This document shows, piece after piece, positions 7,649-14,393 of a DNA stretch of 19,050 nucleotides. Made by a program: the position numbers and the translations under genes. The DNA is from JBEINZ01 sp040377825. GTDB lineage: Bacteria > Pseudomonadota > Alphaproteobacteria > Rhizobiales > Ancalomicrobiaceae. Location of the stretch: positions 1 to 19,050 of the forward strand of contig JBEINZ010000029.1 in NCBI GenBank assembly GCA_040377825.1. Reading direction: 5' to 3'. Each line of letters starts with the position of its first letter. Position 1 is the stretch's first letter. The notes beneath the pieces were generated by a model that was given only the letters and a program-made list of their open reading frames with translations, had not been told where the DNA came from and ran no database searches.

Positions 7649-8695
7649 ATGAAGTCGCCGCGCGCCTTTTACACCTCGCTCGCCATGGGCGCGCCTGAAC
7701 CCTACCGTGAGTTGCCGGTCACGCTGGAGCGGATGATCCACTTCCTTCCACCGCACAATGACAAGGTTCGCGCCAAAGTTGGAGAGCTTGCCTCGAAGGT
7801 TGACGTGATCCTTGGGAATTTGGAGGACGCGGTTCCCATGGATCAGAAGCTCGCGGCCCGGCGCGGCTTCATCGAGATGGCAAAATCGGTGCATTTCGCG
7901 GCAAGCGGGACAGGCCTTTGGGTTCGAGTCAATGGCCTGAACTCGCCCTGGGCTTTGGACGACATCATGGAAATCGTCGAAGCCGTTGGCGACCGGCTGG
8001 ACGTCGTGATGCTGCCGAAGGTCGAGGGGCCTTGGGATATTCATTATCTCGATCAGCTCCTCGCGCAGCTTGAGGCGCGCCACGCGATCAAGCGGCCAAT
8101 CCTGATCCACGCGATCCTCGAGACCGCCGAGGGCGTGAAGAATGTCGACGCGATCGCCCTATCGTCGCCGCGCATGCACGGCATGAGCCTCGGGCCGGCG
8201 GATCTCGCGGCCTCTCGGGGCATGAAAACCACGCGGGTCGGCGGCGGGCATCCCGACTACGCCATTCTTTCGGACCCTGCCGAAGGCGGCTCCCGTTATG
8301 CCGCGCAACAGGATCTTTGGCATTACACGGTGGGAAAAATGGTCGATGCCTGCCGCTCAGCGGGGATCAAGGCGTTTTACGGCCCATTCGGCGACTTCTC
8401 CGATCCGCCTGCCTGCGAGAGCCAGTTCCGCAACGCCTTCCTTATGGGCTGCGTCGGCGCGTGGTCGTTGCATCCATCACAAATCGAGATCGCCAAGCGC
8501 GTGTTTTCGCCAGATCCGGGCGAAGTCGCCTTCGCCAAAAGGATCCTCGCGGCCATGCCGGACGGGTCCGGCGCGGTCATGCTGGATGGGCGCATGCAGG
8601 ACGACGCAACGTGGAAACAGGCGAAGGTTATTGTTGACCTTGCGAGGATGGTCGCCGCTAAGGATCCGAGCATGGCCGATGCCTACGCGCTTTGA
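7649..8695 (+). CDS. mcl: L-malyl-CoA/beta-methylmalyl-CoA lyase (HpcH/HpaI-CitE family)
   Basis: The 348-aa cytosolic Mg-dependent CoA-ester lyase should split L-malyl-CoA to acetyl-CoA and glyoxylate, and probably beta-methylmalyl-CoA or citramalyl-CoA as well. Signatures are GNLEDAVPMD (57-66), WVRVN with Arg93, ILIHAILETAEGV with metal ligand Glu158, and SLGPADLAASRGMKTTRVGGG with metal ligand Asp185. The length, the N-terminal FYxxLAxGAPEPxRELPV pattern and the C-terminal DGxMQDDATWKQAKVIVDLARM pattern match, from memory, the trifunctional lyase of the Chloroflexus 3-hydroxypropionate bicycle. Such lyases also serve the serine and ethylmalonyl-CoA pathways in alphaproteobacteria. ATG 7649 is chosen because AAGGAG lies 5 bases upstream. 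It stands alone, with no serine-cycle or bicycle partner beside it. Confidence 0.92.
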   Translation: MKSPRAFYTSLAMGAPEPYRELPVTLERMIHFLPPHNDKVRAKVGELASKVDVILGNLEDAVPMDQKLAARRGFIEMAKSVHFAASGTGLWVRVNGLNSPWALDDIMEIVEAVGDRLDVVMLPKVEGPWDIHYLDQLLAQLEARHAIKRPILIHAILETAEGVKNVDAIALSSPRMHGMSLGPADLAASRGMKTTRVGGGHPDYAILSDPAEGGSRYAAQQDLWHYTVGKMVDACRSAGIKAFYGPFGDFSDPPACESQFRNAFLMGCVGAWSLHPSQIEIAKRVFSPDPGEVAFAKRILAAMPDGSGAVMLDGRMQDDATWKQAKVIVDLARMVAAKDPSMADAYAL

Positions 8696-8818
8696 TAGGC
8701 CGCGCGCACAGGAGTGAGGCAATTGGCTCTAAAACGTGCCCATCGTTTCCTATAGGGAAAACGCTCAAGCCGTTGTAGGGTTGACATCTGGGGGGCGGAT
8801 GGCCTTAACGGAAGCATC

Positions 8819-9181
8819 ATGGAAACGCAGACCCAACTCTTCAAGTCGATGAAGAAAGTCCGCACGGCAAAGTTCCGGGTTGGACAGATCGTGAAGCATC
8901 GATTGTATCCTTTCCGGGGTGTCATTTTCGATGTGGACCCGGTCTTCGCCAACACCGAGGAATGGTATCAGGCCATCCCGGAAGATATCCGGCCGACCAA
9001 GGACCAGCCGTTCTACCATTTGTATGCAGAGAACGCCGAAACCGAGTATGTGGCTTACGTTTCGGAGCAAAACCTCGTGCCGGACGAGTCCGCAGAGCCT
9101 CTTCGACATCCACAGATCGAAGAAGCCTTTGTCGAAGGCGATGACGGCAGGTTGCATGCGCGCGAACAGTCGATGAACTGA
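8819..9181 (+). CDS. hspQ: heat shock protein HspQ (YccV-like)
   Basis: This 120-aa cytosolic protein belongs to the HspQ/YccV family. In E. coli HspQ binds hemimethylated oriC DNA, affects DnaA stability and serves as a specificity factor for Lon protease. The family core fills most of the protein: KFRVGQIVKHRLYPFRGVIF, DPVFANTEEWYQAIP, RPTKDQPFYHLYAEN and YVAYVSEQNLVPDES. ATG 8819 is used; an in-frame ATG at 8849 would also retain the whole domain. Neither start has a strong ribosome-binding site. The 123-base leader has a TTGACA word near 8782 but no convincing heat-shock promoter. It converges with the amine-dehydrogenase-like gene across 45 bases. Confidence 0.92.
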   Translation: METQTQLFKSMKKVRTAKFRVGQIVKHRLYPFRGVIFDVDPVFANTEEWYQAIPEDIRPTKDQPFYHLYAENAETEYVAYVSEQNLVPDESAEPLRHPQIEEAFVEGDDGRLHAREQSMN

Positions 9182-9195
9182 CCGCACATCGCGGT
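9181..9195. terminator. small hairpin between hspQ and a convergent gene
   Basis: ACCGC-ACATC-GCGGT forms a 5-bp stem with a 5-base loop at the hspQ stop, inside the 45-base convergent gap. There is no T-run. It is weak as a terminator, but there is no other candidate in the gap. Confidence 0.25.
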
Positions 9196-9226
9196 CTGTT
9201 CGATATCGTCAGGGTGAGTTCGGCCA

Positions 9227-11281
9227 CTAAACGACCGGGTCGTACCTGTAGGGAACGACCGCGGGGTCCCTAGTGGTGTCAAGTTCACGGGCGAAACGGT
9301 GCCCCGCGTGGACGGCATGAACGATCATGGCCGGCGCGAGCGCATCGCCGATCGCCGTCACGGATTCGATCCCGGCATCGGCCCATTCCGCCGATCGCCG
9401 GCGCAGATCTATCGCGAGGCCATTGGTGGAGATCCGGCTCGTGACAAGGACGAGCGTGCCGCAGGCGATCTCGCGCCGGGCACGCGTCACGTCGTCGGTG
9501 AACACGAAGCCGCCGTATTGCGCGGCCTCGGCCACCCCGCGTGTGACCAGCGTCACACCGGCATCAACGAGCCGGCGTTCAATGGACGCTTGTTCGAGGA
9601 TCATCAGTGTCCAGTAAGAAACCAACGGCGCCGGCGTGACCAACGTCACCTTTGCCCCGGAAGCAGCAAGTCTTTCAGCGATGGCGCTGCCGATCGCGTA
9701 ATGATCGTCGTCATAGACAACAACGTCGCCCCGTATCGATACGCCTTCCATGATGTCGTCAGGCGTGAGTACGTGGGCATCGGTAGCGATCGATAGACCA
9801 AATGGGTGCTGCCTACCCTGCCCGTTGCGCAGCCAACGCGAGCCAGTCGCAAGCGCGACATGCTTCGCGCCGACCTCGATCACATCGTCCGCGCTCATGC
9901 GGCTCGCGGGAAAGACCTTTACATTCGAAAGCTTGGCGATCTGTCCTACGCGATAGTCGACCACACGCGACCATGACCGAAGGCCCGGGAGCCCTGACTC
10001 TCGCCGAACTCGACCGCCGAGGTCATCTTCAGCCTCCGCCAACATGACGTCGTAACCGCGCTTACCGAGCGCATGCGCGGCCTCAAGTCCGGCAGGTCCG
10101 GAACCGACGACGAGCACACGAGAAGGCGTTTCGGTAAGCTCGATGCGCTCGGGGTGCCATCCGCGCCGCCATTCCTCCCCCATGGTCGGGTTCTGGGTGC
10201 AGCGCAGCGGCACCGCCTGGTTGTCGCCGGCAACACAGATGTTGCAACCAATGCATTCGCGCAGATCGTCGCTGCGACCTTCCTCGATCTTTCGTGGCAG
10301 GAACGGATCGGCGATCGAGGGCCGTGCGGCTCCGATGAAATCGAGCACGCCGGAACGGATCTGCTCGACCATGGTGTCGGGCGAGGTGAACCGCCCGACA
10401 CCGACCACGGGCTTGGACGTCAGAGCTTTCAGTCCACGGACAAAGGGCTCTTGAAAGCCTTCGGACGAGAAGCGTGCTGTCCGGGAATCTTGCTCCCAGG
10501 ACCCCATGCAGAAGTCCCAGAGATCCGGTAGCTCGGCGAGCATGCCCACCACGTCCTCGATCTCGGCGCGCGTCAGACCAAGTTCGAACTGCTGCTCCTC
10601 AACAGGAAATCGGATCGGCACAGCGCAATCGCCGCCAACGGCATCCCGCGTATCCTCGATCAGTTCCCGCAAAAAGCGGGCGCGGTTTTCCAAGGAGCCA
10701 CCATAGGCATCGGTTCGGTCATTGGTGGCGCGAGAGAGGAAATGCTGTGTCAGGGTCAGGCCATGTCCGGCATAGACATAGATGAGATCATAGCCCGCGC
10801 GCTTGGCCCGGAGCGCCGCGTTTCGGTGCCAGCGACGGACGGCTGCTATGTCCGACAGATCCATGGCGCGCGCCTGCGTCGGCTCATTGAATTCCGAATT
10901 GACCGGTGCGGACCGCACGCCCATGGGCACCATGCGGCTCGACAAGTTCGGGCGGGGGGCATTGTAGACAAGTTCAATGGCGGCAAGCGCGCCGTGCGCA
11001 TGGATTGCGTCAACAACGCGGACATGCGCCGGGATATTCGCGTCGTCCCACAGACGCCCCTCGATCGACGGCGAGACCTCGCTCGAGGGATGGATTTCTA
11101 CCTCTTCGGTGGATACGACCGCCCAGCCGCCTTCTGCCTTCATGCCGCGCATGGCCGCAAGCGCCTTCGGCTCGCGATGGCCCATGCCATTGCAATGAGG
11201 CACTTGATAGAAGCGATTGCGGGCGGTTTTCGGGCCGATACTCAACGGCTGGAACAGTATGTCGTGTCTCACATCGCGCAT
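9227..11281 (-). CDS. trimethylamine/histamine dehydrogenase-type flavoprotein
   Basis: This 684-aa protein has an old-yellow-enzyme barrel, a 4Fe-4S site and a pyridine-nucleotide-oxidoreductase-like half, as in trimethylamine dehydrogenase (TMADH). RNRFYQVPHC places Cys30 exactly where TMADH links FMN covalently. Tyr170/His173 and Trp262/Asp265 match the TMADH catalytic Tyr169/His172 and the Trp264/Asp267 pair. The cluster cysteines are 343, 346, 349 and 361. RVLVVGSGPAGLEAA starts the nucleotide-binding half. Two of the three aromatic-bowl residues that hold trimethylammonium differ: Tyr60 is Glu60 and Trp355 is Asp353. From memory, histamine dehydrogenase also has Asp at the latter place, so another amine is likely. 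ATG 11281 is preferred because it aligns Cys30; ATG 11317 has a GGGG site upstream. No electron-transfer flavoprotein genes are adjacent. Confidence 0.85.
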   Translation of the reverse strand: MRDVRHDILFQPLSIGPKTARNRFYQVPHCNGMGHREPKALAAMRGMKAEGGWAVVSTEEVEIHPSSEVSPSIEGRLWDDANIPAHVRVVDAIHAHGALAAIELVYNAPRPNLSSRMVPMGVRSAPVNSEFNEPTQARAMDLSDIAAVRRWHRNAALRAKRAGYDLIYVYAGHGLTLTQHFLSRATNDRTDAYGGSLENRARFLRELIEDTRDAVGGDCAVPIRFPVEEQQFELGLTRAEIEDVVGMLAELPDLWDFCMGSWEQDSRTARFSSEGFQEPFVRGLKALTSKPVVGVGRFTSPDTMVEQIRSGVLDFIGAARPSIADPFLPRKIEEGRSDDLRECIGCNICVAGDNQAVPLRCTQNPTMGEEWRRGWHPERIELTETPSRVLVVGSGPAGLEAAHALGKRGYDVMLAEAEDDLGGRVRRESGLPGLRSWSRVVDYRVGQIAKLSNVKVFPASRMSADDVIEVGAKHVALATGSRWLRNGQGRQHPFGLSIATDAHVLTPDDIMEGVSIRGDVVVYDDDHYAIGSAIAERLAASGAKVTLVTPAPLVSYWTLMILEQASIERRLVDAGVTLVTRGVAEAAQYGGFVFTDDVTRARREIACGTLVLVTSRISTNGLAIDLRRRSAEWADAGIESVTAIGDALAPAMIVHAVHAGHRFARELDTTRDPAVVPYRYDPVV

Positions 11282-11386
11282 CTTAGGTATCCGCCGCTTT
11301 AGGGGCGGCGAGCCCATCACCCCAGATCGACAAGTCAAACCAAATCCAAAAACTAAACCGCCTCAAAGCGGATGAGTCTACTGCCA

Positions 11387-12208
11387 TCAGGGCTGTTTTG
11401 GCTGCTCGGCCGTGAGTTTTTGGCGGGCTTCTTCAGCGCGTTTCTGTAGCTCTTGTTGGAGCTGCTGTTGATTTTGCTGGGTCTGCTGCACGGCGGTCGG
11501 ATCGATTCCCTCGCCTTCATGGGTGGTCTTGAAGCCGGCAAGCGAAAGCGGGAAGTTTTGGGCTTTTTCCTGAAGGTTCAAGGTCGTAACGACCAAGGCC
11601 TGACCGGCCTTCATCGACGCCAGAAACTGATCGGAAACTGGCATTTCGGCATAACAGAGGTTGGGGAAGCAGATCGTGTACTTAGCTTCCTCGCGCTTAC
11701 CTTTGTCGACACCGATGCGAAGACCAGGCTGGATCAGATTGAGTGGAGGGACCGCGATGAGCAGCACCCGCTTGGATTCTCCCTCGGTCTCGCGAAGCGC
11801 GACGGAAAAGACCGGCTGCCCCTGATCGGTTCGAACTTCCTGGGCAACGAGACAATCTAATTTTTGTTCTTGATTCTTCGAACAAAGCTTCACCCAGCGA
11901 TTGGGCTCGTTCGGGTCGGCCGGCGGCGCGGCGGCTTGGGGCGCGGCGGGCGCAGCCGGTTTCGGCGTGGCGGCCGGTGGTGTCGCGGGCTTAGGAGCAG
12001 TGGCCGGAGGTGTCGCGGGTTTCGGAGCCGCCGTGGCGGGCGCGGCAGGCTTCGGGGCGGCAGGCTTCGGCGCTGCCGCCGGCGGCGCCAGTTGAACCGG
12101 CGCTTGCGATTGCCCGAGCACGACGATCGGCGAGAAAGTAACCGCCAATGCGATCGACGCGGCGCCGACATAAACAAAAGCACGAGACGCCGTTCGGGTA
12201 TGGACCAT
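11387..12208 (-). CDS. IalB-family secreted protein with Ala/Pro-rich linker
   Basis: The 273-aa periplasmic protein belongs to the invasion-associated locus B family (PF06776), named for a Bartonella protein linked to erythrocyte invasion but widespread in free-living alphaproteobacteria. A Sec signal is visible at residues 1-36 (hydrophobic core 11-31). A low-complexity segment at 36-100 consists of AAPKPA-like units. The IalB domain at about 101-225 carries four cysteines (109, 119, 180, 185) probably forming two disulfides. The tail (about 231-273) is glutamine-rich and coiled-coil-like (QQTQQNQQQLQQELQ). ATG 12208 is chosen because it precedes the signal peptide and has GAGGA upstream. 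The general role is unknown; envelope or stress functions are usually proposed. It is divergent from the peptide-binding protein gene. Confidence 0.87.
   Translation of the reverse strand: MVHTRTASRAFVYVGAASIALAVTFSPIVVLGQSQAPVQLAPPAAAPKPAAPKPAAPATAAPKPATPPATAPKPATPPAATPKPAAPAAPQAAAPPADPNEPNRWVKLCSKNQEQKLDCLVAQEVRTDQGQPVFSVALRETEGESKRVLLIAVPPLNLIQPGLRIGVDKGKREEAKYTICFPNLCYAEMPVSDQFLASMKAGQALVVTTLNLQEKAQNFPLSLAGFKTTHEGEGIDPTAVQQTQQNQQQLQQELQKRAEEARQKLTAEQPKQP
11910..12100 (-). repeat. degenerate Ala-Pro-Lys coding repeats in the IalB gene
   Basis: The DNA encoding the linker of the IalB protein is a run of imperfect short repeats with the recurring peptide unit (A/T)PKPA(A/T)P. The plus strand shows recurring GGCTTCGG and GGTGTCGCGGG words. 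It resembles replication-slippage repeats that vary in length between strains, and it serves as a flexible spacer between signal peptide and domain. Confidence 0.7.
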
Positions 12209-12490
12209 GTTAAAGTCGTCCTCAGAGTCTGTCAGAACGCGGACCGTCATGCGCGACCGCGCTGCGAATGGCAAGGTCACTGCTGGGAAAATGCGGCAAC
12301 AGCATGTTGCGAAAGCCGCGGCGGCCTTTGCCTGGCCCCAGCGCTGCGAGCCCAAGAGTCGACTGTGCCGCGCGGGTCGATACTTAGCGTCGAACTACTG
12401 GGATTTCCAGTCGGCTTTGCCAGCGGACCAAAGGTAAGTGACGCATCACGTGATATGGTTGATGGGAGATTCGCCAGAAAAGGGACCGAT
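12209..12490. promoter_or_regulatory. divergent intergenic region with two palindromes
   Basis: The 282 bases between the IalB gene (minus) and the peptide-binding protein gene (plus) must hold both promoters. Two palindromes are seen: GCAACA-GCA-TGTTGC at 12296-12310 and the perfect ATCACGTGAT at 12445-12454, about 36 bases before the GTG start. No clear -35/-10 pair can be assigned and the regulators are unknown. Confidence 0.35.
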
Positions 12491-14359
12491 GTGTTTCTCA
12501 ATAGACACGCCCGGCCAGCCGTGATCCGCCCCGCATCAGCCGGCGTTCTTCCTGTGTCGCTCATGCTGACGGGACTTGCGGCCGCGTTGTGCGCATCGGC
12601 GTCGACGGCGATCGCGGAGCCCCGCCACGCGATCGCGATGCATGGGCAGCCGCTCTATCCCAGGGATTTCAAGGCATTTGCCTATATCGATCCGTCAGCC
12701 CCGAAGAGCGGACGGATCACTTATGGTGTTCAGGGGTCGTTCGATAGCCTGAACCCCTTCATCCCCAAAGGCGACGCATCCCGTGGTCTTCGCGATGGCG
12801 GACACGAGAACTATTTGTTCGAAGGAATGATGGTGCGTGGGCAGGACGAAGCCTTCACGCTCTACTGCTTGATTTGCGCCACCGTGGAGGTTCCGCCCGA
12901 TCGATCGTGGGTGGAGTTCAAGATCCGCCCTGAAGCGGCGTTTTCGGACGGTACGCCGCTAACGTCCGCCGACGTCGCCCATTCTTTCCAGTTGCTTCGC
13001 GAAAACGGCCGGCCCAACGTTACGATACCTTACAAAAAGGTGGATCGCGTCGAGACCCCGGATTCGGCGACCGTGCGCTTCGTTTTCAAGGACGGTGGCG
13101 ACAGGGAATTAGCGCTGATCATGGGCAGCATGCCCATTTTGCCCAAGCACAAGGTTTCGGCGGAGGACTTCCCGAAAACCACCCTGGTTGCGCCCACTGG
13201 GAGCGGTCCATACGTGGTGGCAACGGTGGATCCGGGTGCGCGATTGGTTTTGAAGCGGAACCCCAACTACTGGGGTCGCGACTTGTCGGTTAATCGCGGA
13301 CTCAACAATTACGACGAAATCCGATTCGAATACTATCGGAGTGAAAACGCACTTTTCGAGGCCTTTAAGGCGGGCCTTGTCGATGTGTTGCCGGAAGCCG
13401 ATCCGAGCCGTTGGTCAACGCGATATGATTTCCCCGCGGTTGCCGACGGTCGCGTCGTCAAGGACATCATTCCGACGGCGCTGCCGAAGGGGATGTACGG
13501 TTTCGTCTTCAACACGAGACGTCCCGTCTTCTCCGATATCCGCGTGCGCGAGGCTTTGGCATCGCTGTTCGATTTCGAATGGGTCAACAAGAACCTCTAT
13601 TTCGGCCTTTATCGCAGAAGCGGCAGCTATTTCGAGGGCTCAGAACTCTCGTCGCTGGGGCGTCCCGCCGACGCGACCGAGCGCGGACTTCTCGCCGCCT
13701 TTCCCGATGCGGTTAGGACCGACGTCATGGACGGCCGCTGGAAGCCGACGGGAACCGACGGCAGCGGCCGTGATCGTGCGGTTCTCAAGGCGGCGATTGA
13801 CCTGCTTGCCACGGCCGGCTGGAAGCTCGACAATGGCGCGATGCGCAATGCCGCCGGCGAGGCCATGCAGTTTGAGTTGATCATCCAATCTCCCGATCAG
13901 GAACGCGTCGCACTTGCCTATCAGCGGACGTTGAAGCAAATCGGCGTGGAGGCTTCTGTTCGCGCGCTCGATTCCTCGCAGTACCAGCGGCGTTGGAGCA
14001 CGTTCGATTTCGACATGCTTCCTTGGTCATATGGCGCCTCGCTCTCGCCCGGAAACGAGCAACTCCAGCGCTGGAGCGCCGTCGCCGCCGAGAAGCAGGG
14101 GTCCTTCAACTTTGCCGGGGCGCGTGAACCAGCGATCGACGCGATGATTGGAGCGATGCTGGAGGCAACGTCTCGGGAAGCGTTCGTCTCGGCCACCAGG
14201 GCGTTCGATCGCGTCTTGATTTCAGGCTTCTACGTGGTGCCGCTTTTCCATAAGTCGGATCAATGGATTGCCCGGTGGGGCCGGATTGCTCGGCCGGAGA
14301 CCTCGTCGGTTTGGGGCGCCGTGCTCGGCGCATGGTATGCGAAAAGCTCCGCGCCATGA
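12491..14359 (+). CDS. extracellular solute-binding protein family 5, YejA-like
   Basis: This 622-aa periplasmic substrate-binding protein of a peptide-type ABC importer belongs to the SBP_bac_5 family. The mature start, HAIAMHGQPLYPRDFKAFAYIDPSAPKSGRI, matches the YejA branch, which imports oligopeptides and microcin C in E. coli. FKIRPEAAFSDGTPLTSADVAHSF is the family signature. A long Sec signal ends near residue 42 (STAIA). The GTG at 12491 is preferred: AAAAGGGA lies 5 bases before it and the signal peptide follows. An in-frame ATG at 12455 has no ribosome-binding site, and the frame further upstream is not credible protein. No permease or ATPase gene is adjacent, so it is an orphan binding protein here. 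The next gene follows after 34 bases and may be cotranscribed. Confidence 0.88.
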   Translation: MFLNRHARPAVIRPASAGVLPVSLMLTGLAAALCASASTAIAEPRHAIAMHGQPLYPRDFKAFAYIDPSAPKSGRITYGVQGSFDSLNPFIPKGDASRGLRDGGHENYLFEGMMVRGQDEAFTLYCLICATVEVPPDRSWVEFKIRPEAAFSDGTPLTSADVAHSFQLLRENGRPNVTIPYKKVDRVETPDSATVRFVFKDGGDRELALIMGSMPILPKHKVSAEDFPKTTLVAPTGSGPYVVATVDPGARLVLKRNPNYWGRDLSVNRGLNNYDEIRFEYYRSENALFEAFKAGLVDVLPEADPSRWSTRYDFPAVADGRVVKDIIPTALPKGMYGFVFNTRRPVFSDIRVREALASLFDFEWVNKNLYFGLYRRSGSYFEGSELSSLGRPADATERGLLAAFPDAVRTDVMDGRWKPTGTDGSGRDRAVLKAAIDLLATAGWKLDNGAMRNAAGEAMQFELIIQSPDQERVALAYQRTLKQIGVEASVRALDSSQYQRRWSTFDFDMLPWSYGASLSPGNEQLQRWSAVAAEKQGSFNFAGAREPAIDAMIGAMLEATSREAFVSATRAFDRVLISGFYVVPLFHKSDQWIARWGRIARPETSSVWGAVLGAWYAKSSAP

Positions 14360-14393
14360 TGGATGCTGCCAGTGTACACTCCCGGAGGCGGCC

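Noticed and set aside
8781..8818. TTGACA word upstream of hspQ as a promoter or heat-shock element
   Set aside because: No acceptable -10 at 16-18 bases and no RpoH-type pair with correct spacing could be found.
11864..12490. Upstream extension of the peptide-binding protein frame by about 209 codons
   Set aside because: The extension is Arg/Gly-rich, antisense to the IalB gene, and would bury the clear signal peptide; the GTG at 12491 with AAAAGGGA upstream is far better.
14371..14380. Palindrome AGTGTACACT between the binding-protein and AMP-ligase-like genes
   Set aside because: It lies in a 34-base gap of a probable operon; a 10-bp palindrome is common by chance and nothing else supports an operator.
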